From positions 275,525 to 339,524 of the forward strand of contig JADJWN010000003.1 in the NCBI GenBank assembly GCA_016716335.1: 64,000 bases of DNA. The letters are read 5' to 3'. A program made the translations under genes and the position numbers. Under the pieces are notes generated by a model. The model did not search any database and had not been told where the DNA came from. It was given only the letters and a program-made list of their open reading frames with translations. This document shows positions 9,874 through 19,672 of this stretch, one piece after another (within the stretch, counting starts at the first letter, position 1; every line of letters begins with the position of its first letter). The stretch comes from Saprospiraceae bacterium. Lineage in GTDB: Bacteria; Bacteroidota; Bacteroidia; Chitinophagales; Saprospiraceae.

Positions 9874-10756
9874 ATGCAACTCAAATTGTTTTTGTCTGTA
9901 TCATTCTTTGTATTCTGCCGGTTTATTGACCGGGCAAACGGGAAGGGATAATATGAAAACAGAATCTTCTGTTCCGGCAGAGGACATCTTCATTGACGAT
10001 ATCGTGCAGAAAAGATTAGTAGTTGAGAACAGACTCCTGTCTCTGCAACCAATCAGAGAGGCAGATATCGCCTGGGAAAGGAGAATCCAGCGGGTGATTG
10101 ATACCAGAGAGAAACTGAACCTTCCATTCAGAAGTCAGGAGCTCAATTTGTTCAATACTCTTCGACAACTGATTCTCAATGGAGACCTGACTGTTTTTTC
10201 AGATGAAAAGTTCACCTCAGCCATGACAGCTGCCGAAGTGGAGAGTAAACTGTCAAAAACAGATACAATACCTGATTTTGACTATGAAACCTACACAGAG
10301 GTACTTAAAATTGTGAAGAATGATGTGAACTGGGAGAATATCTTCTCTTACAGGATTAAGGAAGTATGGTATTTTGACAAGCAAAGATCCAGACTGGATG
10401 TCAGAATACTCGGTATTGCGCCTATCTATCAGAGTCCTGAGGACGAGGCCAAAGGATTGCCTCCTTATCCTTTGTTCTGGGTATATTATCCTGAAGCAAG
10501 AGGACCATTGTCCAAGCACAGAGTTTTCAATGACAACAATGATATAGCTCCCATGACCTGGACAGATTTATTTGATACCCGTGTTTTCAATAGTTATATC
10601 TACAAAAAATCCAATGTGCTGGATTACAGGCTCAAGGATTTTTATGTGCCTAATCCTGATGCAGAGGTGGACAGAACAGGTGTGGATATGCTGTTGCAGT
10701 CTGAGAAAATCAAAAATGAGTTGCTGAATTTTGAAGTTGATTTGTGGGAATATTGA
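9874..10756 (+). CDS. gldN: T9SS ring protein GldN, frameshift in the signal peptide
   Basis: GldN (PorN) joins GldK in the periplasmic ring of the type IX system. The ATG at 9874 gives a signal-peptide start MQLKLFLSVSF, but the frame shifts at the T run 9907-9909. Removing one T gives SVSFLYSAGLLTGQTGRDN and reads through to 10756. Family segments include WENIFSYRIKEVWYFDKQRSRLDVRILGIAP and LPPYPLFWVYYPEAR. A TTG at 9908 would give only a truncated signal. It is the last gene of gldKLMN and is followed by a terminator. Confidence 0.93.
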
Positions 10757-10774
10757 TTCCTTATTTATCATAAT

Positions 10775-10813
10775 AAAAAGAGCTTCGCGGTCGCTGATCT
10801 GCGAGGCTCTTTT
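10775..10813 (+). terminator. Rho-independent terminator after gldN
   Basis: The stem AAAAAGAGCTTCGC (10775-10788) pairs with GCGAGGCTCTTTT (10801-10813) with one bulge and is followed by a T-rich stretch. It lies 18 nt after the gldN stop and closes the gld operon. Confidence 0.8.
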
Positions 10814-10922
10814 CTTTTTAAAAACTTTTATTTGATTAAGAGTTAAACAATTGCCGGATAACGGTTTTTTATAATCTGATTTCAATCTGAACATACTTGG
10901 TAATGATGTCAAATTTTTCAAT

Positions 10923-13208
10923 TTGAAGGCGAATACAATTTTTACACTCTTTACTGTCATCGTTTTGATTTTGGGTTGTAGCACCTTTGGGTTGATGGCA
11001 CAGTCGGTTTCGGTTCGGGTGTACGCAGGTGATGATTCGGGGCCGCTTCCTTACACAGACGTTATACTACCGGAATTCAATAAATTATATCACACGGACG
11101 AAAATGGGGTCGCATTGTTTACTGCTGATGCAAACCGCAAACTCCGGATCAAAATTTCCCATTTGGGTTATAATACCATTGATACCTTGATACAAACCGG
11201 TATCTCTGAGATCAATCTGAATTTCAAACTGCACCTGAATAAAAAACTGCTGGATGAAGTGGTGGTCACCGGCACCATGCGGGAAGTGACCAAAGATAAG
11301 AGCGCACTGAGTGTGGATATCATCACACCGAGGATTTTCAGAAAAACCGGTACACCCAATCTGTTTGATGCTACAGCAATGGTCAACGGTGTGAGACCTC
11401 AGAATACCTGCAACGTCTGCAATACCGGCGAAATACAGATCAACAGTCTGGGAGGCCCATATACCCTTGTGATGATAGATGGTATGCCTATTGTGAGCGG
11501 ACTTTCATCCGTTTATGGATTGATGGGGATTCCCTTGGGTATGATTCAAAGGCTTGAAATCACCAAAGGGCCGGCTGCTTCATTGTATGGATCCGAAGCT
11601 ATGGGCGGTGTAATCAATGTGATAACCAAAGATGCCTGCGATGAAGAGCATGGGTTATACCTTGATTATTATGGTACGACCTGGAGCGAGCACAATCTGG
11701 ATATGAGTACAAAGTTTACTTTGTCGGATAAAATTCATTGGTTGACCGGATTGAATGTATTCTGGTACAATAATCCGGTGGACAACAATGGTGATGGCTT
11801 TACCGATGCAGCCTTGATGAAAAGATTCAGCCTCTTTAATAAGTTGGACATACAGAGAAGGAGCAGGAAGGATTTTTCATTGGCATTCAGGGGAGTTCTG
11901 GAAGACCGATGGGGTGGACAGACCGGATGGAACAGGAGTTTCAGGGGAGGAGATTCTCTCTATGCTGAAAGCATTCAGACCCGAAGACTGGAGTTTATCA
12001 GTAAGTATCAGTGGAATACACCAACCAGAATTTTTACCCAGCTATCCTACAATATTCATCATCAGGATTCTTACTACGGACTTTTTCCGTATAATGCACT
12101 GCAACATACCGGATTTATCCAGAATTATGCGGATTTTCACTTTGGTTCCAAACATGATGTGCTGGCCGGTATCAATTACAAATACAGCTGGTTTGATGAT
12201 GATACACCCGCTACTTTCAATTTTCCGGAGGGACTTAATCAGCCTCAGGTATTGCATACCACCGGTATATTTTTTCAGGATGAGTACAGGATCGATGAAG
12301 ATGAAAAACATACCTTGCTTACGGGCATACGTGTAGACTACAACAATCTGTATAACTGGATACCTTCGCCAAGACTGGCTTACAAATGGTCACCTGACTG
12401 GAGACATATACTCAGGATTAATGTAGGTACCGGATTCAGGATAGTCAATGTATTTACAGAAGACCACCTGGCACTATCCGGAGCAAGGGAGGTGGTTTTT
12501 AAGGAGGAAATCAATCCCGAAAAGTCTGTAAACGCCACCATAAACTATCAGTATAAGCTGAATACACGCCATTGGGGCATATTCAGTATAGAAGCCTCTG
12601 CCTTTTATTATCATTTTTCCAACAGAATAATTCCGGATTATGACAGTGACCCCAATCTGATTTTATATCAGAATCTGGAAGGTATAGCCTACAACCGCGG
12701 AGGCTCCTTGACATTCCAGTCTGACAATGCTTATCCACTGAGATTTACAGCGGGGATCACCTACACGGATGTACAATATGAGGAAGAAGACGAATCCGGA
12801 AAATTTGAGTTTAAACGTCAGCTTTTCGCTCCCCGCTGGTCAGGTATTTATCAGCTGAGCTATGAGTGGGAGAGACAGAAACTCAAGATAGATTTTACAG
12901 GTAACGTCACCGGGCCAATGCGCCTGCCGGTTCAGCCTATGGATTTTCGGCCTGAGTTCTCTCCATGGTTTACTGTCGCAAATCTGCAAATCACACAATC
13001 CATCGGAAAATCCTGGGAGATTTATCTGGGTTGTAAAAATCTCTTCAATTTTCTGCCCCAAAACCCGATCATGCGGCCCTTTGATCCCTTCGACAAATTG
13101 GTGGATGATCCCGTAACCAATCCCAACGGGTACAGCTTTGACCCTTCCTATGCCTATGCTTCAATGCAGGGCAGGAGATTTTATCTGGGTTTCAGACGAA
13201 ATATCTGA
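10923..13208 (+). CDS. TonB-dependent outer-membrane receptor with Cys-containing plug
   Basis: This protein imports a substrate across the outer membrane using TonB energy. The 761 residues start at TTG 10923, which is chosen because it gives a full signal peptide ending near AQ (residues 26-27). A carboxypeptidase-like beta domain follows (about residues 28-105), then a TonB-box-like DEVVVTGT (111-118), the plug (VMIDGMPIVSG, RLEITKGPAASLYGSEAMGGVINVITK), and a 22-strand-type barrel ending in aromatic RRFYLGFRRNI. The plug contains CNVC (Cys163 and Cys166), which suggests metal or metal-complex handling, though the substrate is not known. It is convergent with mltG. Confidence 0.9.
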   Translation: MKANTIFTLFTVIVLILGCSTFGLMAQSVSVRVYAGDDSGPLPYTDVILPEFNKLYHTDENGVALFTADANRKLRIKISHLGYNTIDTLIQTGISEINLNFKLHLNKKLLDEVVVTGTMREVTKDKSALSVDIITPRIFRKTGTPNLFDATAMVNGVRPQNTCNVCNTGEIQINSLGGPYTLVMIDGMPIVSGLSSVYGLMGIPLGMIQRLEITKGPAASLYGSEAMGGVINVITKDACDEEHGLYLDYYGTTWSEHNLDMSTKFTLSDKIHWLTGLNVFWYNNPVDNNGDGFTDAALMKRFSLFNKLDIQRRSRKDFSLAFRGVLEDRWGGQTGWNRSFRGGDSLYAESIQTRRLEFISKYQWNTPTRIFTQLSYNIHHQDSYYGLFPYNALQHTGFIQNYADFHFGSKHDVLAGINYKYSWFDDDTPATFNFPEGLNQPQVLHTTGIFFQDEYRIDEDEKHTLLTGIRVDYNNLYNWIPSPRLAYKWSPDWRHILRINVGTGFRIVNVFTEDHLALSGAREVVFKEEINPEKSVNATINYQYKLNTRHWGIFSIEASAFYYHFSNRIIPDYDSDPNLILYQNLEGIAYNRGGSLTFQSDNAYPLRFTAGITYTDVQYEEEDESGKFEFKRQLFAPRWSGIYQLSYEWERQKLKIDFTGNVTGPMRLPVQPMDFRPEFSPWFTVANLQITQSIGKSWEIYLGCKNLFNFLPQNPIMRPFDPFDKLVDDPVTNPNGYSFDPSYAYASMQGRRFYLGFRRNI

Positions 13209-13235
13209 CTTCATAAAGATTTTGTTGGCGGTTTG

Positions 13236-14266
13236 CTACCTGATTTTGTTTTCATTCAGCCAGCGACTGAATGCTGCAGCATTTTTGTTATGTTCAGCCA
13301 ATGTAGCAGCGAAGGCATGTTGGCCACTGTTGTCCGGTTTGGCACAGAAGAAGAGATAGTTATGATCTTCAGCGTTGATTACAGCTTCGAGACTGGAAAT
13401 GGATGGCATGCATATTGGGCCTGGAGGAAGTCCTCCATATCTGTAAGTATTGTAAGGGCTATCGGTTTCCAGATGGCTGTACAGCACCCTTCTCAGGTCA
13501 AATAATCCGGTAGCAAACACTACGGTCGGATCTGCCTGCAGTTTCATTCCCTGCTTCAATCGGTTGATATACACTCCGGCTATGGCAGGTCTTTCGGGCT
13601 CAAAATTGCTCTCTTTTTCCACTATGGATGCCAGTATATAAGCCTCAGTGGGAGTGAGTCCGTGCTTTTTGAGTTTTTCCTTCCTGTCTTCATTCCAGAA
13701 TCTGGTATTTTCCTTGTTCATCCGTGATGTAAATTTTTCAGGGCCGGTGGTCCAGAACATTTCATAGCTGTTGGGTATGAACATGCAGAGAAATTCTCAG
13801 GAGTATATCCATATTCGGTCAAAGTCTCATTTTTAGTCAGGTATTCCAGAAATCCGAGCGAATCTGTCTCCAGAAATCTCGCTGCATTACCTGCAAGGTC
13901 CTGAAGCAGCCGGTTGTTGTTAATGACAACCAATACCGGATCCTGATCACCGGAACGCAGCTTTCTGATAATCTGCAGGTTGCCCATACCTTGTCTGAGC
14001 ACATATTTGCCGGGCGGTACTTTATCTCTTTTGTATTTCATAAAGCCGGCAAGCATATCAAAATGCCCCGGATGCTTCAGGATATTCTTTGACTTCAAAA
14101 GCTCCAGTACTTCCTCATAGCCTGAGCCTGTGGGAATGAAGAGGTCTGTATCGGAGGCATCAGGATTGATATTGGAAGCCCACAAAATATTGCGGAACTG
14201 CCAGAATGCCACCAGACAAAACAGCAGGAAAACTATTCCGGTTATATACCATTTTTTGATACTCAT
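13236..14266 (-). CDS. mltG: Endolytic murein transglycosylase MltG (YceG), single frameshift
   Basis: MltG cuts nascent glycan strands at the inner membrane and sets peptidoglycan chain length. The ATG at 14266 gives a short cytoplasmic tail and one membrane helix (WYITGIVFLLFCLVAFW). The LysM-like domain follows, then the catalytic YceG domain with ASIVEKES and the late YNTYRYGGLPPGPI motif. The frame breaks near 13784. One extra A on the coding strand gives ENFSAMFIPNSYE, the conserved junction. It starts 28 nt downstream of panB on the same strand, so the two are probably co-transcribed. A homopolymer error is likely. Confidence 0.9.
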
Positions 14267-14294
14267 CATGCAGCCATAACGATTAAAATCCGCT

Positions 14295-15113
14295 TTAATA
14301 CTGTTCATTTTCATTGGGGAACTCCCCGGCTTTGACATCTGCCACATAGCGTTCGGTGGCTTCCTTGATTGTGTCAAAAAGCTCCAGATAGCGGCGCAAA
14401 AAGCGGGGATGAAAATCCTTGGTGATACCGAGCATATCATGGGTGACTAATACCTGTCCGTCCACTCCGTTACCTGCTCCTATTCCTATGACCGGAATAT
14501 GAAGATCAGCAGCTACTTTGCGTCCCAGTGCAGCCGGAATCTTTTCCAGTACCAGGGCAAAACAACCGGCTTTTTCCAGCAGTCTGGCATCGTCCATCAG
14601 CTTGGCGGCTTCGGCTTCTTCTTTAGCCCGCACAGAGTAAGTGCCGAATTTGTAGATACTCTGAGGTGTCAGCCCCAGATGCCCCATCACGGGTACACCT
14701 GCTGACAGGATACGCAGCACAGATTCTTCAATCTCGGCCCCGCCCTCGAGTTTGACGGCATGCGCTCCGGATTCTTTCATGATGGCAATGGCAGAATTGA
14801 GTGCCTTGGTGCTGTTGCCCTGATAGGAGCCGAAAGGCAAATCCACCACGACAAATGCCCGCTCCACGGCTCTTACCACCGATTGTGCATGGTAGATCAT
14901 CTGTTCCAGAGTGATTGGCAGCGTAGTCTCATGTCCCGCCATCACATTGGATGCCGAGTCCCCCACCAACAGAATATCCACACCGGCAGCATCCAGGATT
15001 TTGGCCATACTGTAGTCATAGGCAGTAAGCATGGATATTTTTTCACCGTTCTCTTTCATCGCCTGCAGCACGTGGGTGGTAATGCGTTTGATGTCTCTCT
15101 TGGCTACGGACAT
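14295..15113 (-). CDS. panB: 3-methyl-2-oxobutanoate hydroxymethyltransferase
   Basis: PanB makes ketopantoate, the first committed step of pantothenate/CoA synthesis, using 5,10-methylene-tetrahydrofolate. The 272 residues match the family length. Diagnostic segments are MLTAYDYSMAKILDAAGVD, VGDSASNVMAGHETTLP, the Mg site region VVDLPFGSYQ, VMGHLGLTPQS and VIGIGAGNGVDGQVLV. coaE and coaD of the same pathway lie elsewhere in this window. It is followed on the same strand by mltG. Confidence 0.96.
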   Translation of the reverse strand: MSVAKRDIKRITTHVLQAMKENGEKISMLTAYDYSMAKILDAAGVDILLVGDSASNVMAGHETTLPITLEQMIYHAQSVVRAVERAFVVVDLPFGSYQGNSTKALNSAIAIMKESGAHAVKLEGGAEIEESVLRILSAGVPVMGHLGLTPQSIYKFGTYSVRAKEEAEAAKLMDDARLLEKAGCFALVLEKIPAALGRKVAADLHIPVIGIGAGNGVDGQVLVTHDMLGITKDFHPRFLRRYLELFDTIKEATERYVADVKAGEFPNENEQY

Positions 15114-15328
15114 ATGCAGTAAGTAGGATTGTTTTGAAAAATGGCTGCCAAATTATACAAATCCTGTACAAAATCTGTGCTTTTCTCTCAAAGATTTCAC
15201 ATTTTCATCACGATAATATTGAAAATCCCACACATTGATCTGAAATTTTCCATGTATAATTACATATGACGATAATTTTTATGTGAATAAATGGATAGTT
15301 CATTGGCATCGCTACCAAACTATATTTC

Positions 15329-15336
15329 TATTTTTG
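15329..15336 (+). promoter_or_regulatory. Putative -7 element of accD
   Basis: A perfect TATTTTTG 54 nt before the accD ATG, with a TTG at 15303-15305 (spacer 23 nt, slightly long). The rest of the 15114-15389 gap shows nothing I recognise. Confidence 0.4.
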
Positions 15337-15389
15337 CAGTCAGGCTTTGTACAATCCTGCTTGCAAACAGTTAAATAAAATCAGGCTCT

Positions 15390-16268
15390 ATGAGTTGGTT
15401 CAAACGCTTAAAGGAAGGTATTCAGACTGCCACCAAAAACAAAAAGGAGGCCCCGGACGGCCTGTGGCATAAATGTACCCGATGTGGAGAGATGACTACC
15501 GTCAAAGAGTTGAGAGAAAATCTTTTTATCTGCCCCAAGTGCGATTATCATGTAAGGATAAGTTCCAAGGACTATTTTGATATGCTTTTTGACGGAAAAT
15601 ATACCCGTCTGTTTGACAATATTGTTTCAGTAGATATCCTGAATTTTAAGGATGTCAAGACATATGAAGAAAGACTGGAAGAAGCCTACAAAAAAACGAA
15701 GCTGAATGATGCCATGGCTGTAGCCACCGGCAAGATTTCCAAGTATCCGCTGGTGATAGCATGTATGGATTTTGGATTCATTGGTGGTTCTATGGGATCC
15801 GTGGTAGGTGAAAAAATTTCCCGATCTATTGACTATTGTCTGGAGCATAAAATCCCGCTGATGATTATCTCCAAGTCCGGGGGTGCCCGTATGATGGAGT
15901 CGGCGTTTTCGCTGATGCAGATGGCCAAAACCTCTGCAAAACTGACACTTCTGGCAAAACATGGGATACCTTATTTCTCCTTTCTGACTGATCCCACTAC
16001 CGGAGGCGTCACGGCTTCTTATGCAATGCTCGGGGACCTGAATTTTGCAGAGCCTGAAGCATTGATTGGATTTGCAGGCCCCAGAGTAATCAAGGAAACC
16101 ATCAAAAAAGACCTTCCGGAAGGATTTCAAACTTCAGAGTATCTACTCGAACATGGTTTTCTGGACTTCATTGTACACAGAAAAGATTTGAAGAATAAAC
16201 TTACGGATTTGCTCAGTTATTTCGATATCAAGAATATAGGCAGTGAGGCCTCAGACGAAGAAAACTGA
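15390..16268 (+). CDS. accD: Acetyl-CoA carboxylase carboxyltransferase beta subunit
   Basis: AccD transfers the carboxyl group from biotin to acetyl-CoA in the first step of fatty acid synthesis. The product has 292 residues. The N-terminal zinc ribbon has two Cys pairs (CTRCGE and CPKCDY, residues about 29-51). The crotonase-fold core carries DFGFIGGSMGSVVGEKI, SGGARMMESAFSLMQM and DPTTGGVTASYA. The family length is normal. It is convergent with bshC, and their 3' ends overlap by 18 nt. Confidence 0.96.
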   Translation: MSWFKRLKEGIQTATKNKKEAPDGLWHKCTRCGEMTTVKELRENLFICPKCDYHVRISSKDYFDMLFDGKYTRLFDNIVSVDILNFKDVKTYEERLEEAYKKTKLNDAMAVATGKISKYPLVIACMDFGFIGGSMGSVVGEKISRSIDYCLEHKIPLMIISKSGGARMMESAFSLMQMAKTSAKLTLLAKHGIPYFSFLTDPTTGGVTASYAMLGDLNFAEPEALIGFAGPRVIKETIKKDLPEGFQTSEYLLEHGFLDFIVHRKDLKNKLTDLLSYFDIKNIGSEASDEEN

Positions 16269-17841
16269 GAATTCCCTCTTCATGGGATCAAAGTAAGGCA
16301 ATAATTCGTCCATCCAGTCAAAGCCATACATAGCTATGTATTGGAAAAAGTTTTCAGACCTCTCCTGCAGATTGTTGTGCGGGAAGAGTTTTTCTTTGAG
16401 GGAATGAATCTGTTGCAGGGCGGTTTCTTCTTTTTGTTTTAAGGTTTTTTTGAGCCTTGCCTCAATGTGTTCAATACTTTTTAATGTTTTGGCACCTTCC
16501 CCCAGCACATACTGCTCCAGGGTAGGATCTATGTTGCGGGCTTTGCCGGCGATGGTAGAAAATATTTGTTGAAAATCAGCTATTTCCTGATTCAGATGAA
16601 AATCCGTATCGCTGGATTTTTCAAGGTAGCGGGTGATAATTTTGTTTTCTTCCAGAAGAAAATCTGACCATTCCAAACCCAGTTTATGCATCTGTTTGAG
16701 TTGGCCACCTGCGATAATCATAGCGGAATTCCTTCGGATTATGACAGGAAAAAAAACATTGAAAAAAGCAAACTGCCGCTTTCTTTCCAGCCAGTAGGCA
16801 TTCTCTCCACCACCGCCGATGTAGGCTATATTCGGTAAGATGTATTCCTGATACAGGGGGCGGAGCACTACGTTGGGACTGAAGTTTTCGGGCTGAGTGT
16901 GCAGCATTCCGATGATTTCTGTTTCTGTAAATGACAGGGTTGTATTATTGATATGATACATCCCTTTTTCAAAGTAGATGCGCTCCCTCGATTGCGGCTG
17001 CATGTAAAAAAGGTTGATATCTCTGGGGTATGCCTGTGGTTTAAACTGGAATTGAAGGAGGGCTTCCTGAGTTTCCCAGACTAATTTTTCACTGGGCCGT
17101 TCGAGCAGTTCCTTTTCCATGATGGGGATAAACCGTTTTTTTAGCTCAGGATCATCCATGTTGAAGACAATCAGTCCATATCTGCCAAAAATCCGGTTGA
17201 GCATATGAAAAACAAAATCATTATATTCGGCAGCGGAATGCAGGGATTGCTGCAGCAGATCTCTGATTTCACCGGCATGGGTACGGTTGCCAAGCAGTTC
17301 TGAAAATTTACGGATGATGTCCTCCAATCCTTCCACACTGAATCTTCCCACCGGTCCTCTCTGTGAGGTCTCCCCAAACCAGCTGATTTCCGAAAATACT
17401 CAGATGGTTGATTTCCTCTACATCGTGATCTTCAGATCCTGAAATAAATACCGGCACGAACTGATGTCCAGGGTGTTGCTCTGCAAGTCGGTGACAGAGG
17501 GTGATGGCCGAAAAAATCTTGTAAAAGTAATAGGCAGGTCCCGTAAAAAGACATGGCTGATGAGCCGTCACAACGGTAAATGTTTCAGGACGGGCAAGTG
17601 CCCGGATATTCTGTATTTGAACCGTTTCAGGTTGGATCAGACTATATTGTCTCTCCAGTACATCTACCAGCAGCGACCTGTCCACAGGAAAAGATTGTCT
17701 GTCTCTGATGGCATGGGAGATGCCTTCAAAATCCGGGGTGTAGGCGTAAAAATCAGCAAGTTTTTCAGGGGACTCAATATAGGTAAGATCTTTGTAGGCG
17801 ATATGAGATAAAGTATGGTAGGGTATATGTGTAACAGTCAT
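16251..17841 (-). CDS. bshC: Bacillithiol biosynthesis cysteine-adding enzyme BshC, single frameshift
   Basis: BshC adds cysteine to glucosaminyl-malate, the last step of bacillithiol synthesis. The N-terminal half (ATG 17841) has TVVTAHQPCLFTGPAYYFYKIFSAI and VPVFISGSEDHDVEEINHL. The C-terminal half carries NVVLRPLYQEYILPNIAYIGGGGE and the long coiled-coil (LEARLKKTLKQKEETALQQI-type). The halves lie in different frames. One extra G in the run at 17372-17375 explains it, since removal gives QLVWETSQRGPVGRFSVEG. A homopolymer error is likely. Its presence implies that bacillithiol is the low-molecular-weight thiol here. Confidence 0.92.
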
Positions 17842-17879
17842 GTCAAAGAAAGGGTAAGGCTATGGGAAAAGTTGAGAGA

Positions 17880-18731
17880 TCATGGGAGGTATGTACGTAA
17901 AAAGCGGACAGACCTCGACCAGGCATCAGCGGTCGCCTCGGAATTATACCCGGGATTGCTGGGGTTGGCAAAGGCGTGGGGTGCATTATAAAAATGGATT
18001 TCCACCTGTTTCTTTTCATTGAGCATGGCATCCTTGAATTCATTAACCACTTTTGGAGTAATCCATCCATCTTCAGTAGCAAAAATACCTAAGACCGGTG
18101 CATTGAGCAATTTGATCTCTTCCGGTTTTTTGGTGGGCATACCGTAATAAATGATGCATGCTTTTACATTTTCATGAAGCATAATGGCAGTTTTTAATGA
18201 CCAGCCACCACCAAAACACCATCCTATAGTAGCAATTTTTGCATCTTTTCCTGCATACAAGCCAGCTCCTTGCACTATATTTTCTGCTCTTGACTCACTC
18301 AATGACTGCATTAATCCGGCAGCTTCTTCTCTGGTATTGGCCACCTTACCATCATACATATCCAATGCCAGAACATTCACGTCCGGCCTTTCCATGAATA
18401 ATTTGTCGGCTTCATTTTTTATATAATCATTCAGCCCCCACCACTCATGAATCACAAAAATATATTTATGGCTGTTTTGTTTGGCAGGTATAAAATATCC
18501 CTGAGCATTTCTGCCATCCGGACAAGGAAAACTGATCACACTTCCTTTAGGATTCATTAGTTTAAAGTCTCCGGGATTCTCATGGATTAACACAAAACTC
18601 ATTTCCTTACCCAGATTGGCAAACTCGGCGGTACTGCTTAAAGAGGCATTACAACATGCTTTCGTTTGCTGGCTTCTCAATACTGTATTGGTTGTTAAGC
18701 AAAGGGATAGCAGGATCAATATTCTGGTCAT
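17880..18731 (-). CDS. Dienelactone hydrolase family protein, exported
   Basis: An alpha/beta hydrolase of the dienelactone hydrolase family, 283 residues with an N-terminal signal peptide (MTRILILLSLCLTTNTVLRSQ). The catalytic Cys lies in GWCFGGGW, the Asp in FATEDGWIT and the His in APHAFANP. An oxyanion-type HEWWGL segment is near residue 93. A GGAGG Shine-Dalgarno-like stretch lies 4 nt before the ATG, which is unusual for this phylum and supports the start. It sits 38 nt upstream of bshC on the same strand. The natural substrate is unknown. Confidence 0.88.
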   Translation of the reverse strand: MTRILILLSLCLTTNTVLRSQQTKACCNASLSSTAEFANLGKEMSFVLIHENPGDFKLMNPKGSVISFPCPDGRNAQGYFIPAKQNSHKYIFVIHEWWGLNDYIKNEADKLFMERPDVNVLALDMYDGKVANTREEAAGLMQSLSESRAENIVQGAGLYAGKDAKIATIGWCFGGGWSLKTAIMLHENVKACIIYYGMPTKKPEEIKLLNAPVLGIFATEDGWITPKVVNEFKDAMLNEKKQVEIHFYNAPHAFANPSNPGYNSEATADAWSRSVRFLRTYLP

Positions 18732-18776
18732 TTTCCTCCTTTATTCCTGTTAAAATTATGATAACGCAATCTCACC

Positions 18777-18995
18777 CTATTGGTTCAAATGTCTTAACAT
18801 TTCGAGGTACAGTTCTTCCAGTTTACTGCGTGCCCAGGGAGTTTTTCTGAAAAACTGAAGGCAGGATTTTATGGATGGGTCAAATTTAAAACAATTGACC
18901 CGCATTCTTTCTGCCAGTCCTTCCCAGTCGTAATGGGCATGCAGCTGTATCAGCATTTTTTCGAGGGTCACTCCGTGAAGCGGGTCATTGGACAT
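18777..18995 (-). CDS. VF530 family (DUF2132) small protein
   Basis: A 72-residue protein starting at ATG 18995 (MSNDPLHGVTLEKMLIQLHA). It matches the small VF530/DUF2132 family through HYDWEGLAERMRVNCF and FLRKTPWAR-like FFRKTPWARSKLEELY. The family fold resembles DNA-binding modules, but its function is not established. An in-frame ATG eight codons upstream is less likely. Confidence 0.82.
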   Translation of the reverse strand: MSNDPLHGVTLEKMLIQLHAHYDWEGLAERMRVNCFKFDPSIKSCLQFFRKTPWARSKLEELYLEMLRHLNQ

Positions 18996-19098
18996 AAAAC
19001 TTTTAAATGATATACACACTTTACTAAAGTGATAAAATCATGAATTGTTTACATTTACCATGTAATTGGTAACAAGGTTTGACACTTATTTATTGACT

Positions 19099-19608
19099 AT
19101 GGCGCAAAGATTTTTTACAACCATACCGGGATACTATTGGCGCCATGCATCCAACGCTGACGGTGCTGACATAAGACATATTATATACTCTGCATTGGAC
19201 GAGCATGGTTTGCAACCTGAACCTGAGATTACAGACAAAGATCTGTACGATATTGAGCTATATTATAAAAATCACTTTTTTGGTGTATTAACAGATTCAG
19301 ATAATGTGGTAAAAGGCACTTTTGCTCTCTATAATATGGGAAACGGTGTGGCCGAAATCCGGAAAATGTACCTACCGGCGGAGCATAGGGGTAAAGGCTT
19401 AGGCAAGTGGATGCTTCAATTTCTGGTAGAGAAAGCACAAAACGAAGGTTATCACGGGTTGGTTCTGGAAACGGCTTCTTGTCTCAACAAGGCCATTGCA
19501 CTGTACAGGTCATTTGGTTTTGAGACTGTATGCGGGCATAATGCATCTCCCCGCTGTGATGTCTGTATGTCTCTGAAGCTGCTCACAATGCCCGATACAC
19601 AGAATTAA
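19099..19608 (+). CDS. GNAT family N-acetyltransferase
   Basis: A 169-residue acetyl-CoA-dependent acetyltransferase, started at ATG 19099 rather than the in-frame TTG at 19066. The acetyl-CoA loop is seen in KMYLPAEHRGKGLGKWML (motif A, RGKGLG). It is followed by motif B-like LVLETASCLNKAIALYRSFGF. The substrate is unknown. It is divergent from the VF530 gene. Confidence 0.85.
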   Translation: MAQRFFTTIPGYYWRHASNADGADIRHIIYSALDEHGLQPEPEITDKDLYDIELYYKNHFFGVLTDSDNVVKGTFALYNMGNGVAEIRKMYLPAEHRGKGLGKWMLQFLVEKAQNEGYHGLVLETASCLNKAIALYRSFGFETVCGHNASPRCDVCMSLKLLTMPDTQN

Positions 19609-19672
19609 CACCCGAATACTTCCAAATCCCGGGCTAAAAGCTTTACTTTGGGGCTTAATAAGGGGCTCGTTC

